A stretch of DNA of 64,000 bases from Fallopia convolvulus (taxonomy: Eukaryota; Streptophyta; Magnoliopsida; Caryophyllales; Polygonaceae), in the NCBI GenBank assembly GCA_964016875.1, contig OZ024724.1:24226200-24290199 (forward strand), given 5' to 3'. The position numbers and the translations under genes are program-made. The notes beneath the pieces are model-generated. The model did no database searches. It had not been told where the DNA came from and saw only the letters and a list, made by a program, of their open reading frames with translations. Shown piece after piece: positions 21,650 to 33,705 of the stretch. Every line of letters starts with the position of its first letter. The first letter of the stretch is position 1.

Positions 21650-23176
21650 ACAATGGAAGACAAAAAATTACTCACCTCACCAACCCGAACCCAAAATAAA
21701 GAAATAATGAGCAAAAACATGATAGCACAAGCACACACCTCATATAGATACATAGTCAATAGGTTCTCAAAGCTCTAAAAAGTGTAGAGCGTCCTAGGAT
21801 CTACCCGACATCTAAAATATAATTCCCAAGCCCCAAAGTAAAATGAAATCCTAAACGCTCCAATTTTTCCACTCAATTCTACTTAGGCGCCCTTTCGGGT
21901 TTTCACCTAATCACTCATTTCATTTTTCTTCAAGTGTGCTCACATATACCCACATCTCTAATAAACCTCATATTACTCCAGCCTAATGCTGGTCCGGGTT
22001 ACCTGCTTATTACCTGAGCCACCCTTTCAGGTTTTCGACTCATCCCAGGATTTTAAATGCCTTTTTCCGATTTTTTATGGCTTTTTTCGTTTTTTTTCTT
22101 TTGTAAAATTTCTCTATACAAAACATGGAACAAAAATCCCATAAAAATAAGGAAAAATAAACTGAAATGCAACTAAGATACGCGTAGCGAATACTTCCTC
22201 CCCCATACTTGAATCTTTCATTGTCCTCAATGAAGTAAAGAGAAAGGAATTAAGCATAGAAGAGGAAAATCAGAAGACTCACATACGAAAGAAGAAATGG
22301 AAAGAAAGAAATCTTCAAAGGCATGGATGGGCAGCTCGGAAATCATCTGACAGTCCGTCGTCAAGAAAAAACGCGGGCGCGGGTGCTCTGATCGCGAAAA
22401 AAATGGTTGATTCTGGCATATACCGCATACGCGGTTTGAAACGACAACATAAAACACGATCAACAACAGTGAACACGAACTTACGAACAAACTCTGAATC
22501 TCGCCTTAAGCATTAATGTAGTACGAGCCTTGAAGAAGAAGATTCCCCCATACTTGAAGATGAATATGGCGGACATAAATCTCCCAAAAAGGATGAGAGA
22601 ATAAAAAGAAGAAGATGGAAAAGATAGAAGGATGGAAAATAGAAGGTGTGGTAACGAGTTGGGGTTTTTCGGGGGTTTCACCCGAAAACCTTTTATTTCA
22701 GGGGTTTCACCTGAAAACCTTTTATTTTGGGGGTTTCACCCGAAAACGTTTTTTTTTAATTCAAAAAACGAAACTTCTGCCACGAGGGACCCACGAGCGC
22801 GGGTCCGGGCCCGCGATCGCGGGTCCAGCCAGTGGCTCGGATTTCGCCTCGTGTTTGCACTTTCTTCGAGATAGAACAATTAACCTGCGGGTTAGCCCGA
22901 CAGAACCAAAACGAAAATAAAACTAAACTAACTAAAAAGACATAAAAGAAAAGAACAGAAAAGAAAAACTTACCTCGGATTGCCTCCCGAGCAGCGCCTT
23001 TGTTTAACATCGGATATCGTCAACGCCTTCAGAAGTCTATCAAAATCATGCGAACAACTATCATGCAGGCAAATATAACACAATGATAATTTGAAACCGA
23101 ATAATATAGCATTCAAACACCGTTTCAGTTTATCAAACCCACTAGAAAAGTCATGGTTAGCAGGTTTAGGATAGAA

Positions 23177-23865
23177 CTAGTTGGAAGGACGATGTAGTTT
23201 ATCAAAAGTTATGATTTTTATCTCAAAACTACCACCTTTAGAATTTGAGGAATCACTAGGTAAACTATCATGCTCATGACCTTTTGCAGACACAACAGGC
23301 AAACAAATATCAATAGAAAGTAAGGAAAAAGAGGGAAGGATACAAAGATTATGATTGATCACAACTAAGGACCCCATGGAAGGAGACATAGACATCTCCT
23401 CAGGTGGAAAGGCAATCTCCATATCATCATCTAGCTCCTTCTTTGAGTCATTAGGCTCGTCGTCATCACTCCAGGAGCTGTCAAACTTAAGGAAATATTC
23501 CTCCTCCGTCATCATACGGCTATGATCATCCATCTCTTCATCCCATGAAGGGTCTCTGAGTGCCTCCAGAAAGGATGGAACCAGCTTATCGAGCTGTGAG
23601 GAGGGAAGTACGGCCTTACATACAAAGCAGGTTCGTCGCAAGGGGTACCGCGCTCGCGGCTCAAGTCCCGCGCCCGCGGCTCATCGTCACCGCGCTCGCG
23701 GCTAAGGCACCGCGCCCATGGCTCATCGTCACTGTGCTCCTTGGTTGGATCTTCGAGAGGAATTGTTGGTTTTGTACCGAAACCGCGTGCGCGGCTGTCA
23801 TCCCGCGTGCGCGGTTCTTGCACAGAACCTTCATCTTCGAGAATTTCCGTCTTTATGGCCAACAC
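23177..23865 (-). pseudogene. Arginine-rich ORF of element G containing palindrome-encoded repeats
   Basis: Two overlapping minus frames (23865-23512 and 23641-23177). The first encodes RERGDDEPRARDLSRERG, a repeat produced by CCGCGCTCGCGG-type palindromes inside the coding sequence. The second is acidic (DDHSRMMTEEEYFLKFDSSW followed by SDDDEP). They are probably one gag-downstream protein now split by a frameshift near 23580. No catalytic motif is seen. Confidence 0.35.
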
Positions 23866-23877
23866 CTCCTCTAATTT

Positions 23878-24144
23878 TCATAATTCAGCAATTTGGTTCT
23901 CAAATTTCTGCACCTCGATCTCTCCGGCTCGGAGCTCACAAAAGAAATTCCATCGGTCCATGGGTTTCCAAATGACGTATTTTCCATCGCTCTCGCGGTA
24001 CATCTTTAGTTGGGACTCAAGAGTCATCCCACTAAAGATGTGACTGCAAGCATCATCAAGCCGTACGGTTACCCCCCAAACAGAGAGATCATGCAATTGT
24101 TCCTGGCACCTAGTGAAGTACTCATGAAAGGGTTCATCTTGCAA
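23878..24144 (-). pseudogene. Gag-like fragment of element G
   Basis: An 88-codon minus frame starting MQDEPFHEYFTRCQEQLHDL. The E.F.EYF.R...L pattern resembles the middle of the gag domain of Athila/Tat-type elements (ES..Y..RF..L). It lies 170 bp from the primer site, as expected for gag, but is too short for a full protein. Confidence 0.4.
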
Positions 24145-24316
24145 CTAACAAAACCTAAACGCAGACATTAGTATATACAAGTGTAGACCGTAAGATAGGT
24201 CTACACAACGATTTTCAAATGAATCGCAGGCGCGGGCTTCAAACCGCGAGCGCGGGCTTCAAACCGCGAGTGCGGGTTGTTCAAAAAACCCGATTGAACT
24301 GAAAACTAAAACCGAT

Positions 24317-24334
24317 TCCCCGGCAATGGCGCCA
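24317..24334 (-). promoter_or_regulatory. Primer binding site of element G (TGGCGCCATTGCCGGGGA)
   Basis: Minus-strand TGGCGCCATTGCCGGGGA differs by one base from the TGGCGCCGTTGCCGGGGA primer site typical of Athila-related elements. It lies five bases from the LTR end. Confidence 0.85.
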
Positions 24335-24339
24335 AAATT

Positions 24340-25628
24340 TGACTCCACTAAAGTCGTTGTGCCGAGATCAAAAATAATATTAACCCTATTTTACTAACTT
24401 AGTATAGCAAGCAAGCAAGGGGTCGAACCCAAGAGAATCGATATTTCTAATAAATCAACAAAGAACAAAGACATGTGTTTTGAGTTTAAGCAAGCAAACA
24501 TATTAAAGTTCAAATCAATTAAAGGAAAGTAGAGTTCATTCAATCAATTCCACCTTTTTAATCCTTCGATCATTGATTCATCCACTTTTATATAATTCCT
24601 AGGTTAATTCCAATCCTTATAAAAGATTTCTGCTTGTCCACGGTTCAAGCGAAATTATGATATGAACAAGGACGCTTAATTCAAATCATGCAAAGTATTA
24701 AGGATAAAAGGATATCAAATCATGCAATAAAGCTACGAGTCTCATGCATAAAATAACAATCAAACGCTCTTTCTCAATTCCAGTCCACGGTCTTGGAAAA
24801 GAGTTATTTCATGGATAAATAAGATTGCACAGACAACATTCAAACCTAATCCAAACATTAGATCTAAGTTAATCAAACAAGTTGATCAGGCTCATAAAAT
24901 CAAACATAGATCGTGGAATTAAAAAAAGAGTTTTGATATTAACCAAAAGATAGAAAAGTTACCAAAATCTCACGAATTCAATAAAAGGATTCCTTTATCA
25001 AACAAACTCCAAGGAAGATTAGTTCTCCATAATACCAGGAATAAAAACTAGGTTCAAAGTAAAAGTAGTCTCTCTAAAAGTTATCCCCTCCAATTGAATA
25101 CGTAAACTAGGTTTAAATACTAGAAACCTCGGAATATAACTAGATATAATAATATAATAAAAACATAAAATAAAACGAAATGAATTCGGCGCGGAAAAAG
25201 CCAACCCGCAAGCGCGGGTACACACCCGCGGGCGCGGGTCCTGCCCTCATCCGCCATCATGGAATCGGATCCCACCGAGGGTGCGGGTCGTAAGCCGCGA
25301 TCACGGGTCTTCTGACAACTTTCTGGTGTCAACTGCGGAGGTGGTTTTGACCCACATAGAGTTGGAATTTGAACTCACCGTAGCTCTTGGAGTTAGCTTT
25401 CCAATGATACCAATTTCAGCTTCATCCGATCACCGTAGCTCCCGAACGATGCGTCACAAGAAAATGGCATCAAAATAACTCCAAATCAACACTTGTCTTC
25501 AAAACTCTTGCAATTCTTCAAATCGTGTCTTCGGTCTTCATATTACAATTATGCTCAAAAACTAACCTAAACACACTCAAATCATACCTAAAATACTAGA
25601 GATATCTATTCTAAACTAGAGTGTATCA
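24340..25628 (-). repeat. 5' LTR of element G (1289 bp)
   Basis: Minus strand TGATACACTC..GGAGTCA with primer site behind it. It contains four palindrome-like CCCGCR..CGCGGG words near 25205-25300, at the same places as in the 3' copy. Confidence 0.85.
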
Positions 25629-25633
25629 ATAAT

Positions 25634-26024
25634 CAACCACTTCAATAGCTACCCCATTCACGCCGGTAGCGAGATCTCTGGGATATGCTAGGCGTTTCAC
25701 AAACGGTCCAAATTGAGGAGAAGGCTATAAAATAAGGACGAGGCAAAGATAGAGGGGGCATCGCTGACAACACAAAAAAGTCAATCTTTAAGCTCAATTC
25801 ACTCTTACTCATCAACTCTACTCAAGTACTCGTTTGTAATCACAAGGGAAATATTCGCAGATTCATTGATAATACAATCACTAATCCTTTCTTGCTTTTG
25901 CTCTGTTTTCCTCTTTTCCATTTTACTTCTTGTTTGTCATTGATAACGCGTTGTACTTACTATTTGGTTAGGAATCCCTCATTTTTGCAGGTAACACGTT
26001 TGTGAGATTAATCTGCCCAAAACA
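25634..26024 (+). repeat. 5' LTR of element O (right part), with TATA box
   Basis: LTR end ..CCCAAAACA sits just before the primer site. CTATAAAAT at 25725-25733 is a good TATA box. The left part of the LTR was probably separated by element G (about 8874-8996). Confidence 0.6.
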
Positions 26025-26025
26025 A

Positions 26026-26044
26026 TTGGCGCCCACCGTGGGGC
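26026..26044 (+). promoter_or_regulatory. Primer binding site of element O (TTGGCGCCCACCGTGGGGC)
   Basis: TGGCGCCCACCGTGGGGC is the common primer site of Tat-type gypsy elements. It lies one base after the LTR end. Confidence 0.8.
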
Positions 26045-26096
26045 CCTAGCAAAAAAGAAGTCATACTAAAAAGGAGCTACAGGTTCTATCAACAAG

Positions 26097-27302
26097 ATGG
26101 ATGGAATTCAAACTACTTACAGTCACGTAGGAGATCTCGAGAACCATGAGATCAATCAAGAAGGTGACAACCAACGAACTGGAAACACTGATGGAGTGGA
26201 GAATGTAGAAGGAATTGATCAAGACTCCGTAAATGCAAATAGCAACCCTGCCACCTCTGCAGAACGAGGAGGAGGAGGTGGTGATTTTGACGCCATCATG
26301 GAGCTCTACACAACAATGATCGCCCTCCAAAAAGACTTGGAAAATCAAAAGGAGGCTCATGCTAAATTTATCGAGGTATATGAAAAGCAAATCGAAACTT
26401 TAACTAATGAACGTAATTTGCTTCGATCTCAGGTACAATCAGCTCCCAGCCGTCCGTGCGGAACGGACGCAGTTGAAGGTGTCGCCAGACGATTAGATAT
26501 GGATGATCCAAGTCTCGTAACGCCTGATGTCGTCAGACCAATAAATGGGTATCAAGTAAATGGTAATTCACTAAGGGCTATTTGAGAAGATGATGAGGTT
26601 TCCCAATTACGGGAACGCCTCAAAGCTCTAGAGGATCGAATCACTCAAGTCCTAGGAGCACCCCAACCGATAGCAATGGAATGAAGGGATGGCTACATCG
26701 ACTCTCCTTTCGTGCCCGCTATCGCAAGAGTCGACATCTCTCGAAAGTATTGTGTCCTCGATGTACCTAAGTACGAGGGGGTTACAGATCCTGATCATAG
26801 CAGCATTCAAGAGGCTATGAACATTAGCACAATCCCTTTTGACATGAACGAGATTGTTATGTGTCGTTGGTTCGGAAACAGGTTATCCGGACCCGCACTT
26901 AATTCGCACTCTCATTTACCTCTTGGAAGTATTTCATCCTTTGCTGAGTTGATTGACAAGTTCAGGGTAAGATTTGCAAGCAGTCGACATGCTAAAAAAC
27001 AATCAAGCGACTTGTATCGCATGGTGCAGAAAGCCGGTGAATCCTTGAAAGCCTTCCTTAATCGTTACAACGAGGAGCTAGTTACTACACAAGGATGCGA
27101 CGCCGCTACAGCCGTGGAAGCATTCCAAACAGGCATCTCGGTTTGTAATCCTGAATTATATCGTGAATTAACTAAGTATCCTTGTTCAAATTTCGATGAG
27201 GTACAGGTGAAGGCATTAGCACATGTGCGGTTGGAGGAAGATGATCTTTTCAACGAAAAAGAAATTAGCCCTCATCGGCCAGAACGGAGACAAGGAAGGT
27301 GA
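26097..27302 (+). pseudogene. Gag of Tat-like element O, with in-frame stops
   Basis: Frames 26097-26585 and 26712-27302. The first is a low-complexity N-terminus with a coiled coil (ALQKDLENQKEAHAKFIEVY). The second is the retrotransposon gag core: VPKYEGVTDP, MCRWFGNRLSGPAL, FAELIDKFRVRFASS, GESLKAFLNRYNEE, then an acidic end. Two in-frame stops (near 26583 and 26682) split it, and a further stop ends it at 27302 although gag-like sequence continues to about 27580 (CDFHFDHGHRTDE, a degenerate C/H motif). Not functional as it stands. Confidence 0.75.
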
Positions 27303-27584
27303 GAACCTAGATATGTTCCATACCCCACTTCATCTCCTGCCAAAACAGCTGTTAATACGATGATTGCTAGGCAAGGAGAGCGACATGAAAAACCCAGGTT
27401 GCCACCTAGACTTTCTCATTACAATTTTTGTGTGGATGCAACGGAAGTAGTCCGAACACACAACGGCATGGGGGATACTGTCATATGGCCCCGAAAGAGA
27501 AATGTACCTTCGCATCAAAAGGACAAGTCCAGATGGTGTGATTTCCACTTCGATCATGGTCACCGGACTGACGAATAGATCGCG

Positions 27585-28259
27585 TTGCGAAAAGAGGTAA
27601 GCGAATTGTTACGCAGGGGATACCTCAAGGACTTAATATCAGAAAAAGCAAAGGAGCAATTAGAGCGCAACAAAGGGAAAGGTAGCCCTTCTCCGCCTCC
27701 GAAGCATACTGGAGTAATCAACGTCATCACCGGGGGATCCGAAATTTGTGGCATAACGTACTCCGCAGCAAAGAGAATCGCAAGGTATACAAAGAGAGAA
27801 TGTCTAAAAGTTCCTTCACGAATGAGTCACGACGTGATGCCAATTACCTTCGATGATATCGAAGAAGAGGAAGTTCACCATGATTGTTTAATAATTTCTT
27901 TAACAATAGCCAATTTCCTTGTTACAAGAATATTAGTTGATAACGGAAGTTCCACTAACTTGCTCATGTTGGACACTTTATACAGCTTAGGTCTTGGGAT
28001 GGATGACATCGTCAAAAAATCTACGACTTTAGTAGGTTTCAGTGGCGAATCACGTAACACGCTGGGAGAAATATCTTTACCAACCATCGCAGGAGGAATA
28101 AATTACCAGGTAAAGTTTCAAGTACTTGATTGTCCATCACCTTTTAATGTCATCTTGGGCAGGCCAAGGATCCACGGGATGAGGGCTATTCCTTCCACTT
28201 ATCATCAATGTGTGAAGCTCACAACACCATGGGGAATTCAAGAAATCAAGGGGGGCTAA
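27585..28259 (+). pseudogene. Aspartic protease region of element O
   Basis: A 224-codon frame with the retropepsin-like core ILVDNGSSTNLLMLDTL (DNGSS as in Tat-type proteases) and the flap/second-domain pattern FNVILGRPRIHGMRAIPS. It would cut Gag-Pol. The downstream reverse transcriptase and RNase H are absent: sequence goes within 250 bp to the linker before integrase (DKEEARRIKVKASTFAI near 28480). Confidence 0.75.
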
Positions 28260-28419
28260 AACTAGCAAGAAAGTGCTACTCCGTGACGATGAAGGCGACG
28301 ACTTAAAAAAATCTACAAATTGAAGCAAGGAGGAAGTCGTCAGATTAGCAATTAAAGGACTGTAGAACAACCACTTATTACATAATGAAAGAAGCAGATG
28401 TGTTCGAGATCTGAGACCC

Positions 28420-29642
28420 TGATGGAGACGCTTCATGGGTAACTCCTTACTTAAGATGGTTACGAGATAGGATCCTACCAAACGATAAGGAAGAAGCCCG
28501 ACGAATTAAGGTAAAAGCTTCCACTTTTGCTATTAAGAATAACATTCTATTCAAGTGGATGTCATCAGGGATATATGCACGATGCGTAAAGGAGGAAGAA
28601 GTATAGAAAGTATTGAAAGACATAACGATAGAGAATGCGGAAATCATACAGGGGGTCGCAACTTGGCGAGGAAAGCAAGCAAGATGAGTTATTATTGGCC
28701 CACCATGAACAAAGACGTGTGTCAGCGTCATGGACCTATACCACATCAACCTTCATAATTACAACATCCCGTAGCGTCCCCTTGGCCATTCATGAAATGG
28801 GGAATGGATATTGTAGGAAAACTTCCTCCAGCTTCAGGACAACGTGTCTACATCTTAGCAATGACCGACTACTTCTCTAAATGGATTGAAGCCGAAGCTT
28901 TCAAAGAAGTCAAAGACACCCAGGTCATTTCCTTCATAAAAAGGAACATCCTGAGTAGATTTGGAATACCATCCACCATAGTGTGCGACAATGGATCTCA
29001 ATTGATCAATGACAAAACAAGATCATTTTGCCAGCAATACAATATTCAGTTGGTAATGTCGACACCACGTTACCCTCAAGCCAATGGTCAGGCAAAAGCG
29101 AGTAACAAAGTAATCATCAACAACTTGAAGAAACGTCTCAAGGATGCTAAGGGAAGATGGGCAGACGAGTTACCCCTTATCATGTGGTCAGATCGAACAA
29201 CTCCCGAGACTACCACGGGGCATACAACGTTTTCCTTAGTCTATGGATGCGAAGCCATGTTATTAGTAGAAGTAACATTCCCACAGTTCGATACGGACTT
29301 ACCACCGAGGAATCGAATTTGCCTAACTTGTTACATCATCTAGACACGGTTGACGAGTTACGAGATGAAGCATCACTTTGTATGGCGGCATATAGACAGA
29401 GGGTGGCTCGGAGTTACAACAAACATGTCAACGCAGAGGTATTCCAAGTAGGAGATTGGGTGTTGAGAAAGGTCTTCCAAAACACACAAGTGTTGAATGC
29501 CGACAAGTTAGGAGCCAATTGGGAAGGACCTTACCAGATTACAAAGGTCGTAGGACAAGGGGCTTACGAGTTGATATCACACGATTGGAAGACAGTCCCA
29601 AGAAGCAGGAACGCGACGAATTTGAAGTTATATCACTTTTAA
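28420..29642 (+). pseudogene. Integrase of Tat-like element O, catalytic Glu changed to Lys
   Basis: The N-terminal H2C2 region is broken by stops and frameshifts (28570-28760). The core frame (28792-29343) reads WGMDIVGKLPP, ATDYFSKW-type TDYFSKWIEAEAF (first Asp), IPSTIVCDNGSQL (second Asp), but the third catalytic residue in NGQAKASNK is Lys (AAA at 29095-29097) where the family has Glu. A frameshift near 29290 moves the C-terminal part (NLLHHLDTVDELRDEASL, VGDWVLRKV, NWEGPYQITKVVGQGAYEL) to another frame. Inactive. Confidence 0.8.
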
Positions 29643-30502
29643 ACAAACAAGTCGCAACAAGGTACATACTACATACTTCATTCTTTTTACATTTTATTTC
29701 TACATAATTTTACACACACAAAGCAACGACGATCTTACAAAAACTAACAAGGGACGCCTTGTGACGTTACAGGCCAAAACATAGGCCCTCGCCATACGAT
29801 CAAGCAACGCTGTGCACACAACGACTAGTCAAAAGGTGCAAGAGATGAGAACGTGTAAAGCAAACTCTAGAGCAAGAGGAGTTTCACAAGATGCTTGTAA
29901 TCAATTCACAATTTTATAAAACACAAGTATTTATATTCTGTGAAATACATTATTCTCTCTCTCTCAGCATCCTATACAAAAGCGCTATTACAACGAAATT
30001 CAATCAAAACCACTAACGATCTTCTTAGAACGTGTTGGTCCCCATTCCGCAGTAGCAAACCTGTATCACCTGCAAAAAAGACAAAAACAGATCCAAAACC
30101 ATGCAAGCAATAAAACAACATTCATAATATAACCCCTAAAAAAACAACAAAAGCAAGCGGTAAAAGTTGTCCACACAAAGGCCCTAAAAACAAGCGGCCA
30201 TACATCAGTTAAAATGTCAAACCCCGACACACCAGGGGTACCGAAATACTTAATGTTCTAGAAAGGGATAAGAAGGATCAGTCTTTAGAAGCATTTTCAT
30301 CGGCCTTCTGACTCTCCAGCTCCACTTGGGCTACTTCCTTGGCGACGAAAGCGATGTCGTCGACGACTGAGGACTTCTTAGTTGCAATTACTTCATCAGA
30401 AAATAGACTCTCAAACAGTCTCTTTCCTTCACTACATCCCAAGAGGTATGTTTCCCAGCTGCAAATTCCTCCATCATCTCTCAAACAGTCTCTGCTATCT
30501 GT
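29643..30502 (+). other. Post-integrase spacer of element O, with an antisense coding trace
   Basis: Non-coding on plus. On minus, 30500-30278 encodes an acidic segment (VVDDIAFVAKEVAQVELESQ) of the kind found as an antisense ORF between integrase and 3' LTR in Tat/Retand-type elements. The element ends here because the LTR of element H begins at 30503. Confidence 0.4.
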
Positions 30503-31771
30503 CGATGTCAGCTTTTTAGGTACGTTTTTAGTGTCTAGATAGATTAGATTTAGTTGGTTTTCGTGCTTGATATTTATGCTTTTTAGTCTTTTTGCTTTAG
30601 TTTTCGTATTTCCTTGAGATTCGGAAGCTACGCACCTTTTGTGTCTTTTCATAGGAGTTTTGGAGCTTGAAAGAAGAGTTTGGAGCATTACAAGAGAAGA
30701 TGGAGATGAAGCGCTCAAGTAATGTCATTGAAGATCAATTTTGAGCTTGGAAAGAGATAGAGAAATTCGTTACAAGAACATAGGAAAATGAATCGAGTCA
30801 AACGGAGTTGTAACGAATCTTCTACGCAAGTTTTACTCAAGGTTGTTCGAACAAGCTCTCAGGACCGACCCCAGGGGGGTCGAGAACGACCCTACGTGGG
30901 TCGATCGGGGCGCCGACTCTCCCTTATTCCGAGATCTTTATGGATATATTCTATCTTTTATTTTAGGAAGTAGTTTTATCTTTTTTCCTAGTGTAATTAG
31001 GGCTCCTTTTTCTCTATAAAAGGGGGCTAGACCTTCTAGTTGAAGGAGATCTTTTGCTAGCTTTGTTTGGAGGTTATTTGGAGATTAAGAGGAAGACTTG
31101 GAAGACAAGTTGGAGAAATTTTGTAAGACCTCTTTAATTTTATGATCATATCTTCTTCTTTCTTTTTCATGTGTGAGTAGTCTTCTTAGATTCTAGGGTT
31201 GGGTGAAAACCCAACACAATCATGCATGTCTAAACTTGAATTCATGACTTGAATGCTTGAAGATCATATCTATCTATCTTGTGCTTAAATCCTTTGCGAA
31301 AGTTGAGGCATGTCTTGCAATTCACCTAAAAGCGAAAGTGTAAAGTTGATTGCTTTGACTAGTTCTAATAGGATTATTTGCGATAGTTGATATTCCTAGG
31401 TTGAAGGATAGATAGAAAGTTGTTTAATTTGCGACAGTTGATTGAATAACTTGAATTGTTTGCGACAGTTGACTTTTCTATGATATAGATTGCATGATAG
31501 TTGTGAATTCTTGTTGAAAGCATGTATGGTTGTTGTTGTGGTAGCCCTAGCTCTAGGATTGCTCTTTTTATACTTGATTAAAACCCATTAAGTTGACTCG
31601 ATCTCGACCCCATAAGGTCGTGTTCGACCCTTAGCCCATTGTTTGTTCTCTTGCTTTTTGTAGTTTATCAACTAATTCTTAGCACTACTCTCATTTCCGT
31701 GGACGAACCTGACTCCGCTATACTCAGAGGGTCTTGAATATAAATTTATTTGTTCAAGAAACTCTTTAACA
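30503..31771 (+). repeat. 5' LTR of element H (1269 bp)
   Basis: Starts (C/T)GATGTCAGC (first T mutated to C) and ends CTTTAACA. Includes TATA box CTATAAAAG (31014-31022), and GGGTCG..CGACCC words at 30870-30910 and 31600-31635. Confidence 0.85.
31014..31022 (+). promoter_or_regulatory. TATA box in LTR H
   Basis: CTATAAAAG followed by GGGG; the same box is present in the 3' LTR (40152-40160) and, inverted, near 41342. Likely core promoter of the element RNA. Confidence 0.6.
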
Positions 31772-31773
31772 AA

Positions 31774-31792
31774 TTGGCGTCGTTGCCGGGGA
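31774..31792 (+). promoter_or_regulatory. Primer binding site of element H (TTGGCGTCGTTGCCGGGGA)
   Basis: One change from the typical Athila site TGGCGCCGTTGCCGGGGA. Confidence 0.8.
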
Positions 31793-31893
31793 GTGAGAAA
31801 TAGTGCCTAGTTTAGTTGATATTTGGGGTTTGGGACTAGCCCTTACCCCTTTGTTTTTATTTAGTTTGTTTTCTATGTTTTTGTTCGCAGTAT

Positions 31894-33549
31894 ATGCCAT
31901 CTCGTTCTTCCCGGAGAACTCTTGAGATTGACTACTACAGCGAAACCTGAGAGGTCCTTCCATAGATGTTTGAGAGAACAACGAGCAATGGGCGACGCTG
32001 ATACTCTTGCTCAACAAATGGAGGAACTCCATGCTGAGATGCAGCGCATACGAATGGACCGAGATGCTCAGGCTACAAATGCGCGGTGAGCTCAGGCACA
32101 ACTGGACGCTATCCCGCCGAATGCCAAGCAATATATGCACCCAGAACTGAGGGTGCCCGAATCGGCGATAGTACTCCCGGAGATTAACCGCACTTTAGAG
32201 ATAAAATCTCACTTTATATCCTTAATAAAGCGTTCTCAATTTGAGGGGAACCCACTGAATGCCCAATGGAGCATATTAAGAACTTTATTGATTTATGCGA
32301 CACCATTGCTGCTGACAATGTCGCACTTGAATATGTTCTCTTGAAGGCTTTTAAGTGGTCTCTTGTAGGAAAAGCTTTGAGTTGGTTGGAGAGTTTGCCA
32401 CCAAGGTCAATTACAACGTGGAAGGCTTTGCATTATTTATTCATGACGAAGTTCTTTCCACCGACAAAAACAACGGAGCTTAGGAAGTGCATCACCTCCT
32501 ACCATCAACTTCCAAACGAGACGCTTGTGGAGACATGGGAACGATTCCAAGAGCTTCTACGCCAATGCCCTACTCATGGGCAACCTCCTTATGTTCTCCA
32601 AGAGATCTTCTTTCAAGGCATTAATGCGGCTACCAAAGATCGCATTAACATTCACACTGATTGTGGGTTCATCTACATGACTCCAGAAGAAGCATGGGCA
32701 TTATTGAACAAGCTAACCAATTATGATGCCATGTACGGAACCCAACAAGCTAAGACAACGGAGAGGAAGCTGTATGAGCCACAATCTGATGTGGTAGATC
32801 GGGATGTGAAGTTCCAATTCATGCAAGATGAGATCAATCGTCTGAAAAAGCAAGTAAGTTAGTATCAATCTTCTCAATCTTGTCAAGAATGCGGGTCTTC
32901 CGCCCATACTACTTCCAATTGCACTAACTTGCAGCAAGTGCGAGCCGCTGAGGCTTATGAGGAGGCAAACTACATGAGAGGTTCCTATAGGAACCAAAAC
33001 AATTATGCAGGGAGGAGCAATGCTCAACCATCTTGGGGAAATTCCAATTATGACCAATACAAGCAACCCCAACAAGAGCAACGTCCCCCTCCCTACCGTC
33101 CTCCGGGCTATCAAGAGCCACCCTCATGGGTTCAAGGGCTGCAAGAAGGAATCAATGGCGTCCGAACTGAGATCAACGGAGTTCATAACAAGATCAATGA
33201 TTTCCAAGTCGATCTTACCACTCAAATGAAAGGTGTTCATGCGAGGTTTGGGGAATTTGACTCATGGAGAAAGAACATCGATTCCCAACTTGGACAACTG
33301 GCTACTCAGATCCAGAGACCTCATGGACAACTCTTGGGCCGTCCCGAAGAGAATCCTAGAGGCCAAGCAAGCAATGGTGAAGTCCGAGCCATGAATTTAA
33401 GGAGTGGCAAAGCTTTGCCCGAGCCAACCAAGCAAAAAGAGAAGGAGCAAGCCTCAGGACCGACCCCCTTAGGGTCGTGCAAGACCCCCTTAGGGTCGTG
33501 CACGACCCTCTCAAGGGTCGTTCCTGAGGAGGCTAATAATGAAGAATAA
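31894..33549 (+). pseudogene. Gag of element H, with stops and a frame change
   Basis: Starts MPSRSSRRTLEIDYYSET and stops early. A coiled coil (MEELHAEMQRIRMDRDAQAT) and the conserved KQYMHPELRVPES segment follow. At 32262-32268 the frame changes, giving MEHIKNFIDLCDT..LESLPPRSITTWKALHYLF and the rest of the gag core. A TAG at 32860 precedes a zinc knuckle CQECGSSAHTTSNC (C-x2-C-x4-H-x4-C) and a long C-terminal part (32929-33549) with amphipathic helices. The end contains GGGTCGTGCACGACCC-type palindromes read as coding sequence (TPLGSCKTPLGSCTTLSRVV). Confidence 0.75.
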
Positions 33550-33705
33550 GAGGCGATCGACCCTCCAAGGGTCGAGCTCGACCACCCTTCGCCAGGTAAG
33601 TCTTCTAACCCTTCTCTTTCCATTCCATCTTCATCTAAGGTACTTCCTTTCCCTTCTAAGAAACCCAAAGACTCCACGGAAGGTAAGTTCAAGCGCTTTG
33701 TTAAG

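Larger units (their letters stand above)
21650..24316 (-). other. Internal region of element G
   Basis: Mostly non-coding on minus. 22190-22220 reads, on minus, as the CATTGAGGACAATGAAAG type of sequence often found before the 3' LTR of Athila/Tat elements. Simple three-unit repeats (22670-22750) and many CCGCG..CGCGG palindromes occur. Coding traces are listed separately. Confidence 0.55.
8997..25628 (-). mobile_element. Ty3/gypsy-type element G (reverse), no pol, holding a nested 11-kb LTR complex
   Basis: Outer ends are TGACTCGACTAAAGTCG at 8997 and GAGTGTATCA at 25628 (TG..CA on the minus strand), flanked by GTAAT (8992-8996) and ATAAT (25629-25633), a likely duplication with one change. 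The 5' LTR is 24340-25628, the primer site 24317-24334, the internal part 21650-24316, and the 3' LTR fragment 8997-10092. No reverse transcriptase or integrase is seen, so it is a large non-autonomous or deleted derivative. CCGCG..CGCGG palindromes occur throughout. Confidence 0.75.

Noticed and set aside
30278..30718. 146-codon minus-strand ORF
   Set aside because: It is a chimera of the H LTR and the end of element O across an insertion border; only the 30278-30500 part has meaning, as an antisense trace of O.
33321..33692. Minus-strand ORF opposite the gag end of element H
   Set aside because: Open because the palindromic words read similarly on both strands; gag is on plus.
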